Shown: positions 7,811 to 16,367 of the stretch, in pieces
How the letters are laid out: every line of letters starts with the position of its first letter
Position numbering within the stretch: position 1 is the stretch's first letter
Source of the DNA: AP-15 sp963733945
GTDB lineage: Bacteria > Pseudomonadota > Alphaproteobacteria > ATCC43930 > CGMCC-115725
Length of the DNA stretch: 64,000 nucleotides
Assembly (NCBI GenBank): GCA_963733945.1
Contig: CAVTFD010000010.1
Span: 62,001-126,000 of the forward strand
Reading direction: 5' to 3'
Program-made: the position numbers and the translations under genes
The notes under the pieces: model-generated
What the model was told of the DNA's origin: nothing
Seen by the model: only the letters and a program-made list of their open reading frames with translations
Databases searched by the model: none

Positions 7811-9417
7811 GCGGCGACATCCTGATCCGCGGCGGGCTCGTTATCGACGGCAGCGGGCGGCGCGGCGAGGTCGGCGATATTGCCGTTCGCGGAGGACAGA
7901 TCACGGCGGTCGGGCGATCGTTGCCGAATGGCTGGGCCAAAGTGATCGACGCCGAGGGGCTCGCGGTCACGCCCGGCTTTATCGACATCAAGACCCATTC
8001 TGACTTCACCTTGCCGATCAACCCCAAGGCCGAAAGCAAGGTGCGGCAGGGCGTCACGACCGAGATCATCGGCCATTGCGGGTTTTCGGTGGCGCCGGTG
8101 CTCCCCGGAAAGCTGGAGCTGATCAGGGATTATCTCAGCGCCAGCGCACCCTGGCTGCCGTTCCGCGAGATGGGCTTTCCCGAATATCTCGATACCTTTC
8201 CGGCGACCGCGGTCAATGCCGGCATGCTGGTCGGCCATCACACCTTGCGGCTGAATGTGATGGGCATGGCGGCTCGGGCGCCGACCGCGTCCGAGCTGGC
8301 GCAAATGACCGCGTTGCTCGAGGAAGCGCTAGACGCCGGGGCACTCGGGCTTTCCACCGGACTGTTCACCCCGCCGAGCAGCTACGCCGACCGCGACGAG
8401 ATCGTGGCGCTGTGCGCTGTGCTCAAGCGCCACAATGCCGCCTATTTCACCCATATCCGCGACGAATTGAACAGGGTTATCGAGTCGGTCGAGGAGGCGA
8501 TCGACATCGCCAGGACTTGCGGGGTGCATGTCGAGATCGTGCATCTGAAATGCTCGGGGCTCGACAATTGGGGCAAGGCCGCCCGCATTTTGGCAATGAT
8601 CGAGGCGGCGCGGGCCGAGGGCTTGACGATTGATTGCGACTCCTACCCCTATGCCGCAGGGAGCAACCCGCTGAAGAATTTGCTGCCGCAATGGGTCCAA
8701 TCCAGCGGCTTGGAGCCGATGCTGGCGCGCCTCGCGCTGTCTGAAACACGCGCGCGCATCCGCGCCGAGGTCGAGCGCGACGGGCTCAATAATTGGGGCC
8801 GCATCCCGTCCTGGGATTGCGTTCAGATCTCGATTTCTCCGCATCTGCCGCAGCACGCCGGCGAGACGATCGCCGCGATCGCGACAGCGCGCGGCTCTGA
8901 CCCGATCGACTGCCTGTGCGACTATCTGATCGAAGACAAGGGTGCGACACGCGTGCTGATCACCTCGATCGCCGAGGAGGACATTCGCGAGATCCTGCGC
9001 TCGCCGTCGGCCTTGGTCGGCTCGGACGGCAATTGCGTCGCCGATTACGGGATTGTCGCCCAAGGAATGCCGCATCCCCGCTTTTACGGGACCTTTCCGC
9101 GGATCATCGGCCATTACGTGCACGAACAGCGCCTGCTGCCCCTCGAACAAGCGGTGCACAAGATGACCGGAGCGACGGCGGCGGCTTTGCGGCTGCGTGA
9201 TCGCGGGCTACTGAAGGAAGGATACCGAGCGGACATCGCGATCTTCGATTCGGCCGATTTCAAGGACCGCGCAACCTACGCCGAGCCCCACCAATACCCG
9301 ACCGGCACGCGGACGACGGTTTTGGTCAACGGCGCCATCGTCGTCGAGAACACACAGCACACCGGCGCGCTGCCGGGAATGGTCCTGCGCCGCGCATCCG
9401 ATGGCAAGGTGGGCTGA
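7807..9417 (+). CDS. N-acyl-D-amino-acid deacylase / D-aminoacylase family amidohydrolase
   Basis: The 536-residue protein starts with the amidohydrolase beta-sandwich (ILIRGGLVIDGSGR), then VTPGFIDIKTHSDFTL with metal-binding residues, then VTTEIIGHCGFSVAP, which contains the family's metal-ligand Cys. Later blocks include HIRDELNRV, VEIVHLKCSG and VGSDGNCVADYG, and the C-terminal tail is YRADIAIFDSADFKDRATY. These fit the D-aminoacylase branch that removes acyl groups from N-acyl-D-amino acids. It overlaps the reductase gene by four bases. Substrate assignment within this broad family is not secure. Confidence 0.85.
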   Translation: MSGDILIRGGLVIDGSGRRGEVGDIAVRGGQITAVGRSLPNGWAKVIDAEGLAVTPGFIDIKTHSDFTLPINPKAESKVRQGVTTEIIGHCGFSVAPVLPGKLELIRDYLSASAPWLPFREMGFPEYLDTFPATAVNAGMLVGHHTLRLNVMGMAARAPTASELAQMTALLEEALDAGALGLSTGLFTPPSSYADRDEIVALCAVLKRHNAAYFTHIRDELNRVIESVEEAIDIARTCGVHVEIVHLKCSGLDNWGKAARILAMIEAARAEGLTIDCDSYPYAAGSNPLKNLLPQWVQSSGLEPMLARLALSETRARIRAEVERDGLNNWGRIPSWDCVQISISPHLPQHAGETIAAIATARGSDPIDCLCDYLIEDKGATRVLITSIAEEDIREILRSPSALVGSDGNCVADYGIVAQGMPHPRFYGTFPRIIGHYVHEQRLLPLEQAVHKMTGATAAALRLRDRGLLKEGYRADIAIFDSADFKDRATYAEPHQYPTGTRTTVLVNGAIVVENTQHTGALPGMVLRRASDGKVG

Positions 9418-9897
9418 GCCTGACCCTCTCCTCGACGTCAAAATTGACGACTTGCCCCTATCCTTAAGGCGGTAGCACCACGTTGAAGTGGTGAAAATCC
9501 CATCTGGCATGCTGTATTGGCATGTTGGGTTTGTACAACTCAGCAGTGGTCATTGCTGTTATGTATTGTCCAAGGGTAATACCGGGGTGGCCAGCTCTGC
9601 CCTGGCTGCGCGGAGGCCGGCGTAAAGGTAAGCATATGCAGGATTAATACCCGTGATGTGGTAGTTTTGCCAATCTACAGGCAGCGACGGGTGTTCACGC
9701 CCGCAACCTCGTCTGCAAATGCCCACGTTAAAGTCTCCTCCCGTCTGCGCGCAAGTGCGGCTCCTACATTTTATCGTACGCGCGTCGGTTGCTACGAACC
9801 TATCAACCCCGAAGACTATTGCAAACTCGATGGTCGGTGCCCTGGCCTGCGGCGCGTCATCCAGCCGCCGTCGCCTTTAGCCGCGGGCCGCGCGGAC
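9418..9897. other. Intergenic region with several small hairpins; no gene recognised
   Basis: This 480-base gap lies between two convergent genes and is visibly less GC-rich than its surroundings. It holds several short inverted repeats, for example CACCAC/GTGGTG at 9476-9493 with a six-base loop, CAGCA/TGCTG near 9543-9560 and GCCAG/CTGGC near 9592-9607. Short frames cross it without family resemblance. The density of stems suggests a structured RNA or the remains of one (a degraded group II intron domain is one guess), but nothing is diagnostic. Confidence 0.35.
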
Positions 9898-11130
9898 CTA
9901 ATTGGCGAAGGCGTCGATGCCGGTCTGCGAACGGCCGAGGATCAGGGCGTGCACGTCGTGCGTGCCCTCGTAAGTATTGACGGCTTCCAGGTTCATTACG
10001 TGCCGGATCACATGGTATTCGTCGGAGATGCCGTTGCCGCCATGCATGTCTCGGGCAACGCGGGCGATGTCGAGCGCCTTGCCCGCATTGTTGCGCTTTA
10101 AAAGCGAAACCATCTCGGGCGCGGCCCGGCCCTGATCTTTCAGCCGGCCCAGGCGCAGGCAGGCGGTGAGGCCGAGGGTGATCTCGGTCTGCATGTCGAC
10201 CAGCTTTTTCTGGATCAGCTGGTTGGCAGCGAGCGGGCGGCCGAATTGCCGGCGCTCAAGGGTATAGGTGCGAGCCGCGTGCCAGCAGAACTCGGCGGCC
10301 CCCATGGCGCCCCAGGCGATGCCATAGCGAGCGTTGTTGAGGCAGGAGAACGGGCCCCGCAACCCCTTCACTCCCGGCAGCAAATTCTCCTCGGGGACGA
10401 ACACCTCGTCCATCACGATCTCGCCGGTGGCCGAGGCGCGCAGGCTGAACTTGCCCTCGATCTTTGGCGTGCTCAGACCCTTCATGCCCTTTTCGAGGAT
10501 AAAGCCGCGGATCGCACCGTTTTCGGTCTTGGCCCAGACGACAAACACATCGGCGATCGGCGCGTTGGTGATCCACATTTTGGCGCCGCTCAGTCGGTAA
10601 CCGCCCGGCGCCGCGGCGGCCCGCGTCGTCATGCTGCCCGGATCGGAGCCGTGATCGGGCTCGGTCAGCCCGAAGCAGCCGACCCATTCGCCGGCAGCGA
10701 GCTTGGGCAGATATTTCCGGCGCTGCGCCTCGGTGCCGAAATCATAGATCGGATACATGACGAGACTCGACTGCACGCTCATCGCCGAGCGATAGCCGCT
10801 GTCGACGCGCTCGACCTCGCGAGCAATCAGCCCGTAGCACACATAATTGACGCCGGCGCAGCCGTACCCCTCGATGGTCGAGCCGAGAAAACCCAGCGCG
10901 CCCATCTCGTTCATAATTTCACGGTCGAATCGCTCGTGGCGGTTGGCTTCAAGCACCCGCGGAAATAGCTTTTTCTGGCAATAGGCGCGAGCGCTGTCGC
11001 GCACCATTCGCTCGTCCTCGCTCAGTTCGTCCTCGAGGAGGAGCGGATCGGCCCAGTCGAAGCGAGCCTCGGATTCAGAGTGGTGCGAGGGGGTAGGAGA
11101 AACGGAGTCGAGTACAGTGTCGGCGGGCAT
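9898..11130 (-). CDS. gcdH: Glutaryl-CoA dehydrogenase (acyl-CoA dehydrogenase family)
   Basis: This FAD enzyme of 410 residues oxidises and decarboxylates glutaryl-CoA to crotonyl-CoA, the end of lysine, tryptophan and benzoyl-CoA type routes. Sequence signs are MSVQSSLVMYPIYDFGTEAQ, GCFGLTEPDHGSDPGSM, MWITNAPIADVFVVWAK and the C-terminal NTYEGTHDVHALILGR with the catalytic Glu; the phrase SVQSSLVM separates GcdH from ordinary short-chain dehydrogenases. It stands alone, convergent with the deacylase gene, but fits the aromatic-acid theme of the window. Confidence 0.93.
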   Translation of the reverse strand: MPADTVLDSVSPTPSHHSESEARFDWADPLLLEDELSEDERMVRDSARAYCQKKLFPRVLEANRHERFDREIMNEMGALGFLGSTIEGYGCAGVNYVCYGLIAREVERVDSGYRSAMSVQSSLVMYPIYDFGTEAQRRKYLPKLAAGEWVGCFGLTEPDHGSDPGSMTTRAAAAPGGYRLSGAKMWITNAPIADVFVVWAKTENGAIRGFILEKGMKGLSTPKIEGKFSLRASATGEIVMDEVFVPEENLLPGVKGLRGPFSCLNNARYGIAWGAMGAAEFCWHAARTYTLERRQFGRPLAANQLIQKKLVDMQTEITLGLTACLRLGRLKDQGRAAPEMVSLLKRNNAGKALDIARVARDMHGGNGISDEYHVIRHVMNLEAVNTYEGTHDVHALILGRSQTGIDAFAN

Positions 11131-11229
11131 TGATGACCTCGGCGGCGGCGATAGCGGCCGCTTATACCGCGCTGGCTCGCCCCGGCGTCAGAAATCCGTC
11201 AATCTTGCCGTCGCGCTGCGTGCAGCCAG

Positions 11230-11679
11230 CTATTTTTTGGCCCCGGCGGTTGGCGACACCCGGGCGGCGCCACGACCCAGACCGATCTTCTTGGCGAAGG
11301 CGGAGCGTTGCTCGGCGTAGTTGGGAGCCACCATCGGATAATCCGGCGCCAATCCCCATCGTACGCGATATTCATCCGGGGTCATATTGTAAGTCGAACG
11401 CAGGTGCCGCTTCAGCATCTTCAGCTTTTTGCCGTCTTCGAGGCAAATCAAATAGTCCGCGGTGATCGACTTGCGGATCGGCACGGCCGGTTTCACCGGT
11501 TCCGGTGGTGGCTCCGCGATTTGGCTGTCCAGGCCCTTTAGCGAGCCGTAGACGGCATTGATTACCTCAGCCAGCTGAGCCGTCGGCAACGTATTGTTGC
11601 TGACATAGGCGGCGACCACATCCGCGGTCATCCGCAACAACTCTTCCTCCGCCATCTTCGGCACTGTGGTTTCTGCCAT
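11230..11679 (-). CDS. MucR/Ros-family zinc-finger transcriptional regulator
   Basis: The 149-residue protein carries the MucR core: an N-terminal helical part (LLRMTADVVAAYVSNNTLP) and the atypical zinc finger YLICLEDGKKLKMLKRHLR followed by YNMTPDEYRVRWGL. MucR/Ros proteins bind AT-rich promoters and control surface polysaccharides, motility and the cell cycle in alphaproteobacteria, and commonly repress their own gene. Upstream is a good promoter whose -10 box is covered by a perfect inverted repeat, which suits autoregulation. The C-terminal tail (RGAARVSPTAGAKK) is basic and probably disordered. Confidence 0.93.
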   Translation of the reverse strand: MAETTVPKMAEEELLRMTADVVAAYVSNNTLPTAQLAEVINAVYGSLKGLDSQIAEPPPEPVKPAVPIRKSITADYLICLEDGKKLKMLKRHLRSTYNMTPDEYRVRWGLAPDYPMVAPNYAEQRSAFAKKIGLGRGAARVSPTAGAKK

Positions 11680-11720
11680 TTTCTCGCCCCGACAAAGCCT
11701 GGAATGTTCACGTCAATGCC

Positions 11721-11749
11721 ATAATTGACGCACGAATTTCTTGTGTCAA
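11721..11749 (-). promoter_or_regulatory. Probable mucR promoter with overlapping operator-like palindrome
   Basis: Reading toward mucR, a perfect -35 box TTGACA (11749-11744) and the -10 box AATTAT (11726-11721) are separated by exactly 17 bases, which would start RNA about 35 bases before the mucR ATG. The inverted repeat CGTCAAT / ATTGACG (11711-11730, six-base spacer) covers the -10 box, as expected for a repressor site. Autoregulation by MucR is inference. Confidence 0.6.
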
Positions 11750-12120
11750 CGGAAACTTATGAGAGAGAAGAGTAATCGTCATTTGTACGCAGGCGCAACG
11801 ACTTGCCGGCGCGCTTCGTGCTCCCGCTCGACTCTGCTCTCCGGCAGCACAGTCCGTGGCGGCGTCGCCCGGCCGAAATAAAGCGAATGAATTGATCGCC
11901 CGCTCGCAACGGTAGCGCGACGCAGTGCGGGCGCCGTACTGGCGCTGACCGCGATTTATGGTGGATGATTGGCATTCTCAAGCGAGATATGGTAGCTCAT
12001 CAACCGGTGCCGAAGTTTGTTGCCGCATCCGGCGGTAACGCCGCGCCGGTTTGCGTGGCAGCCTTGGCAACGCCTCTTGGTCGCGGCGCGCTCAACCGCC
12101 GCTCAGCGAGCGATTTGTTG
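11750..12120. promoter_or_regulatory. glyA upstream region (divergent from mucR)
   Basis: About 370 bases separate the mucR promoter from the preferred glyA start. An in-frame ATG at 11965 exists, but the extra N-terminus would have no family similarity, so most of this is likely leader or promoter DNA. Near 12030-12043 a perfect CGGCG / CGCCG stem closes a GTAA tetraloop, followed by further GC-rich stems. No known riboswitch consensus was recognised. Confidence 0.35.
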
Positions 12121-13437
12121 ATGGTTTCAGGTTCGGTTCCGCTTCGCATCACTACCACCGACGATTTCTTTTCCGATCCGCTGGCCGCGGCCGACCCGGA
12201 GGTGGCGGCGGCTATCGGGCGTGAGCTCGTGCGCCAGCAGTCGCAGATCGAGCTGATCGCCAGCGAGAACATCGTCTCTCGCGCGGTCCTGGAGGCGCAA
12301 GGCTCGGTCTTGACCAACAAGTATGCCGAGGGCTATCCGGGGCGCCGCTACTACGGCGGCTGCGAGTTCGTCGATCTGGCCGAGAGCCTGGCGATCGAAC
12401 GCGCCAAACAGCTCTTCGGCTGCGCCTTCGCCAATGTCCAGCCGCATTCCGGCGCTCAGGCAAACCAGGCCGTCTTTCTGGCATTGCTGACCCCCGGCGA
12501 CACGATCCTTGGCATGTCGCTCGCCGCCGGCGGCCATCTGACCCACGGCGCGCGGCCGAACCTCTCCGGCAAATGGTTCAACGCGGTCTCCTATGGCGTC
12601 CGCCGCGAGGATGCGCGCATCGATCTCGATGAGGTCGAGCGGTTGGCGCGGACCCACCGGCCCAAGCTGATTATCGCGGGCGGCAGCGCCTATCCTCGGA
12701 TCATCGATTTCGCTCGCTTTCGCGCGATCGCCGACGAAGTTGGCGCCTATCTGATGGTCGACATGGCGCATTTTGCCGGTCTGGTCGCCGGCGGCGTCCA
12801 TCCGAGTCCATTGCTGCACGCCCATGTCGTCACCACGACGACGCACAAAACCCTGCGCGGGCCGCGCGGCGGACTGATCCTGGCCGTGGATGAAGAGATC
12901 GGCCGGCGGATCAACGCCGCCGTCTTTCCCGGGCTGCAGGGCGGTCCGTTGATGCACGTGATCGCGGCCAAGGCAGTGGCGCTCGGCGAGGCGTTGCGGC
13001 CGGCTTTTGCCGCTTATGCCGCTGCCGTCGTCGAAAACGCCCAGATCCTGGCTGGGACATTGGCGCAAGCGGGGCTGGCGATCGTCTCGGGCGGCACCGA
13101 CACGCATCTGATGCTGGTCGATCTGCGTCCGCTGGGGTTGACCGGGCGCGATGCCGAACTATGGCTCGAACAAGCCGGCATCACCTGCAACAAGAATGGC
13201 ATCCCATTCGACCCGGAGAAGCCGACGGTGACCTCGGGGATCCGTCTCGGTTCGCCGGCGGCAACGACCCGCGGCTTTGGCGCAGACGAATTCCGCGCAG
13301 TGGGCCAGCTTATCGTCGAGGTGTTGCGCGCACAGGTACGCGGTCGGGAAGACAACGGCGCGACCGAGGCGCGGGTGCGTGAGGAGGTCCGCGAACTCTG
13401 CCGCCGATTTCCAATCTACGGGCAAGCAGGGGCCTGA
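12121..13437 (+). CDS. glyA: Serine hydroxymethyltransferase
   Basis: This PLP enzyme interconverts serine and glycine while charging tetrahydrofolate with a one-carbon unit. From the ATG at 12121 the protein is 438 residues, the family's normal length. Key segments are QIELIASENIVSRAVLEAQGS, YAEGYPGRRYYGGCEFVD, VDMAHFAGLVAGGVHPSP and the PLP-lysine motif TTTTHKTLRGPRGG. The C-terminus has VTSGIRLGSPAATTRGF. Starting earlier at 11965 would add 52 unsupported residues. It is followed by nrdR after 24 bases, the common alphaproteobacterial order. Confidence 0.97.
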   Translation: MVSGSVPLRITTTDDFFSDPLAAADPEVAAAIGRELVRQQSQIELIASENIVSRAVLEAQGSVLTNKYAEGYPGRRYYGGCEFVDLAESLAIERAKQLFGCAFANVQPHSGAQANQAVFLALLTPGDTILGMSLAAGGHLTHGARPNLSGKWFNAVSYGVRREDARIDLDEVERLARTHRPKLIIAGGSAYPRIIDFARFRAIADEVGAYLMVDMAHFAGLVAGGVHPSPLLHAHVVTTTTHKTLRGPRGGLILAVDEEIGRRINAAVFPGLQGGPLMHVIAAKAVALGEALRPAFAAYAAAVVENAQILAGTLAQAGLAIVSGGTDTHLMLVDLRPLGLTGRDAELWLEQAGITCNKNGIPFDPEKPTVTSGIRLGSPAATTRGFGADEFRAVGQLIVEVLRAQVRGREDNGATEARVREEVRELCRRFPIYGQAGA

Positions 13438-13461
13438 CACGAGCAGGGGTGGGAGGAAACA

Positions 13462-13920
13462 ATGCGCTGTCCGTTTTGCGGCACAGACGATACCCAGGTC
13501 AAAGATTCGCGACCGACCGACGATCGCGGCGCCATCCGGAGACGGCGGTTTTGCCCGAATTGCGCGGCCCGGTTTACGACCTTCGAGCGGGTGCAACTAC
13601 GCGACCTGACCGTGGTCAAAAAAAACGGACAACGCGAGCCCTTTGACCGCGACAAGCTGGCGCGCTCGATCTACATCGCCCTGCGCAAGCGCCCGGTCGA
13701 GCCCGAGCGGGTCGAGCGCATCATCAACTCGTTGGTCCGCCAGCTCGAAAGCTCGGGCGAGACCGACATCCCGAGCGACATGATCGGCGGCCTTGTCATG
13801 GAGGTGCTGCCAAGCCTCGACCAGGTCGCCTACATCCGTTTCGCCTCGGTCTATCGCAATTTCCGCGAAGCTAAGGATTTCGGCGATTTTGTCGGGCGGA
13901 TCGCGGCGGATGGCGAATGA
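13462..13920 (+). CDS. nrdR: Transcriptional repressor NrdR
   Basis: NrdR senses ATP and dATP and represses ribonucleotide reductase genes. The 152-residue protein has the zinc ribbon C3-X2-C6 and C31-X2-C34 followed by the ATP-cone domain (VVKKNGQREPFDRDKLARSI). Length and order are standard. The last 11 bases overlap ribD, so the two are co-translated. It lies in the usual glyA-nrdR-ribD series. Confidence 0.97.
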   Translation: MRCPFCGTDDTQVKDSRPTDDRGAIRRRRFCPNCAARFTTFERVQLRDLTVVKKNGQREPFDRDKLARSIYIALRKRPVEPERVERIINSLVRQLESSGETDIPSDMIGGLVMEVLPSLDQVAYIRFASVYRNFREAKDFGDFVGRIAADGE

Positions 13921-15055
13921 AGATGGGGCATCGGGCCCGAGCCCAACGGGCGAGAGGTACGCCGATGTCCGCTGGATGCGGACGGCGTTGGCGCTGGCCC
14001 GCCGCGGGCTCGGCGCGGTATGGCCGAACCCTGCGGTCGGTTGCGTCATCGTCAATGGGGGCTGCGTCGTCGGCCGCGGCTGGACCCAGCCGGGCGGGCG
14101 TCCGCATGCCGAGACCGAGGCGCTGCGGCGGGCGGGACAAGCGGCGCACGGTGCCACCGCCTATGTCAGCCTCGAACCTTGCTGCCATTGGGGACGCACT
14201 CCGCCCTGCGCCGATGCGCTGATCGATGCCGGGGTGCATCGGGTCGTCGTCGCCGCCGAAGATCCCGACCCGCGCGTCGCCGGCAACGGGATCGCCCGGT
14301 TGCGTGCGGCCGGGCTCGTGGTCGACATTGGGCTTGGTGCCGAGGAGGCGACCGAGATCAACGCCGGCTTTCTCACTCGCCTCGCGCTCGGCCGGCCGCT
14401 GGTCACCTTAAAGCTCGCGACCTCGCTCGACGGCCGCATCGCCACCAGCGGCGGCGAAAGCCAGTGGATCACTGGGCCGCCGGCGCGCGAGCAGGGTCAC
14501 GCGCTGCGTGCCGCACACGACGCGATTATGGTCGGCACTGCGACCGTCCTCGCCGATGATCCGCAATTGACCTGCCGCCTGCCCGGGCTCGGACACCGCT
14601 CTCCTCTGCGGGTCGTTCTCGACCGCCAACTGCGGATTCCGTGCTGGGTCGGGGTGATCGCCCATGCCCGCCAGACCCCCACCTGGGTTTTGACTCTGCG
14701 CTCAGCTGATGCGGCCCGGCGTGCGCCGCTGCTCGCCGCCGGCATTACCCTGATCGATGTCGATCCGGACTCCGAGAATCGGATCGATCTCGTCGCGGCG
14801 CTCGCTGCCCTTGGCGAACGTGGCGTCACCCGGCTTCTGATCGAGGGCGGCGCCCGGCTCGCCGCTGCGCTCTTGCGCGCCCGTCTCGTCGACCGCCTCG
14901 CCTGGTTTCACGCGCCGCTGCTGATCGGCGGCGACGGCATTCCCGCAGTCGCGGCCCTTGGCCTGGAAGGGCTCGCCGACGCCCCCGGTTTCGAGCGGCT
15001 GTCCGTTGCGCGGGTCGGGGACGATGTGCTGACGACGTTTCGGGCGCGTGCATAG
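13910..15055 (+). CDS. ribD: Bifunctional riboflavin deaminase/reductase RibD
   Basis: RibD carries out the second and third steps of riboflavin synthesis. From the ATG at 13910 the protein is 381 residues. The N-terminal deaminase has the zinc site HAETEAL and the CCHWGRTPPCADAL cysteine pair within YVSLEPCCHWGRT. The C-terminal reductase begins at about 150 with VTLKLATSLDGRIA and contains LLIEGGARLAAALL. It overlaps nrdR by 11 bases. In relatives ribE, ribBA and ribH usually follow; here the next gene is an unrelated amidohydrolase on the other strand, so the operon is broken. Confidence 0.95.
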   Translation: MANEDGASGPSPTGERYADVRWMRTALALARRGLGAVWPNPAVGCVIVNGGCVVGRGWTQPGGRPHAETEALRRAGQAAHGATAYVSLEPCCHWGRTPPCADALIDAGVHRVVVAAEDPDPRVAGNGIARLRAAGLVVDIGLGAEEATEINAGFLTRLALGRPLVTLKLATSLDGRIATSGGESQWITGPPAREQGHALRAAHDAIMVGTATVLADDPQLTCRLPGLGHRSPLRVVLDRQLRIPCWVGVIAHARQTPTWVLTLRSADAARRAPLLAAGITLIDVDPDSENRIDLVAALAALGERGVTRLLIEGGARLAAALLRARLVDRLAWFHAPLLIGGDGIPAVAALGLEGLADAPGFERLSVARVGDDVLTTFRARA

Positions 15056-15233
15056 CGGCATTCGCGGCGGCCATACCGCCCGAACTTCCGGCCCGCACGG
15101 CGAGCGAGGGTCCCGGAAGACAAGGTCGTAATCTACGTCGCCAATGCACCGCTGACCGAGCTGCAGAAGTTCTTCACCTTGGTGAATACGATCACCGGAC
15201 CGGTGATCAGCGGTGTGGTCGTCAGTCGATCGG
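15056..15233 (+). other. Short region with orphan C-terminal frame and a 19-base palindrome
   Basis: A frame without a plausible start encodes ...VIYVANAPLTELQKFF... and ends with SRSVNP and a stop at about 15243. It reads like the tail of a lost gene, not recognised. Inside it lies a perfect palindrome, GATCACCGG and CCGGTGATC around one central base (15190-15208), which could be a regulator site or a chance effect of codon use. This sits where ribE would be expected. Confidence 0.3.
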
Positions 15234-16310
15234 TCAATCCGTGAGCCGGTAAAATCGCCTCGCGGTGCCGGCGAAAAGGGCTTGCTTGTCAGCGGCGGAG
15301 CACCCGGCGGCGATCCGCTTGAACGCGTTCCACAGCACGGCGTAGCCGCAGCTGCCTTTGTCGACCGGAAAATTGCTCTCGAACATCGCGCGCTGCGGGC
15401 CGAAGGCGGCGATGCAGGTCTCTATGTAAGGCCGCCAGAGCGCCGCCAGCTCTTCCGAACTCGGCGGCAATTCCTGGGCGTGCACAGTGAACCCGAACAT
15501 GCGCATGCCAAGACCGCCAAGCTTGACATGTACATTGGGACACTGCGCCAACTCGCGGATGCGGGCGCTCCATTCTGCAAAGACATCGTCGCGCTTGCCG
15601 GCGTAACGGCCGAGGCCAATCGGACCGCCGACATGGTCGAGCACGATCGGCGTCGCGGGGAAGGCGCGCGCCAGATCGGTGAGTTCGCCGAGCTGAGTGT
15701 GGTACATCCACGCGTCAAAGCTGAGGCCAAGCGGCGCGAGCCGGGCAAAGCCCTCGCGCACCTGCCGGTCCATCAGCAGGCTCGCGGGGCGCAGCACCGC
15801 AGAGCCCCACGCCGCCTGATCCGGATGCGTCGCCGCGATGAAGCGGATGCCGCGGAAGCGTCCGCCACCCGCGTCAATCTGCGCCTCCAGCACTCTTTCG
15901 ACCGCCGCCCCGAGCGCCAAATCGGCATGACCGACGATCCCCGCGCACACACGCGTGTTACCGTAGCCACCGCTGGCGCTCATCGCCGCCACACCATTGG
16001 CGAACTCGACCTCGCCGACCGGCCGCATCTCGATCGGACCGGATCGCCGATACATCGACAGCCATTCGAGGTAGACGGTAGCAGCGATGTTGTGGCCGCT
16101 GCCGAGATCGGCCAGCAGATCCGGTAACAAATAGCGGCCGGTCTCGGGCCGCTCGACCAGGTGATGATGCGGATCGACGATCGGCAGCTCCGGCTCGATA
16201 ATTTCCTCATGGCGGCGTTCGAGCCATTCTGGCCGGACCGCCAGATGCACGCTTGTTGCCGTGGTCGGTGTTGCGCCGAGCAATCGTGACTTTCCCCTCC
16301 TGGCGGCCAT
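15234..16310 (-). CDS. Amidohydrolase family 2 (TIM-barrel metal-dependent hydrolase)
   Basis: This 358-residue protein matches amidohydrolase_2: the first strand has the metal site IVDPHHHLV, and later come FRGIRFIAATHPD, PIVLDHVGGPIG, VHVKLGGLGMRMFG and the C-terminal AMFESNFPVDKGS with the catalytic Asp. Relatives are lactonases, decarboxylases or hydrolases in aromatic and sugar-acid degradation. It lies 57 bases downstream of the benzoate-CoA ligase gene on the same strand, so a role in the same catabolic unit is plausible. No specific substrate can be read from the sequence. Confidence 0.82.
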   Translation of the reverse strand: MAARRGKSRLLGATPTTATSVHLAVRPEWLERRHEEIIEPELPIVDPHHHLVERPETGRYLLPDLLADLGSGHNIAATVYLEWLSMYRRSGPIEMRPVGEVEFANGVAAMSASGGYGNTRVCAGIVGHADLALGAAVERVLEAQIDAGGGRFRGIRFIAATHPDQAAWGSAVLRPASLLMDRQVREGFARLAPLGLSFDAWMYHTQLGELTDLARAFPATPIVLDHVGGPIGLGRYAGKRDDVFAEWSARIRELAQCPNVHVKLGGLGMRMFGFTVHAQELPPSSEELAALWRPYIETCIAAFGPQRAMFESNFPVDKGSCGYAVLWNAFKRIAAGCSAADKQALFAGTARRFYRLTD

Positions 16311-16367
16311 CGCGGGTGCCGATATCAGAAATCATCCATCGCGACGGCGGCCTGAGATCAGGTAGCG

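Noticed and set aside
9658..10101. 147-codon plus-strand frame entering the gcdH gene
   Set aside because: Second half is antisense to the strongly supported glutaryl-CoA dehydrogenase; first half has no similarity.
11965..12120. Earlier ATG as glyA start
   Set aside because: Adds 52 residues not found in serine hydroxymethyltransferases.
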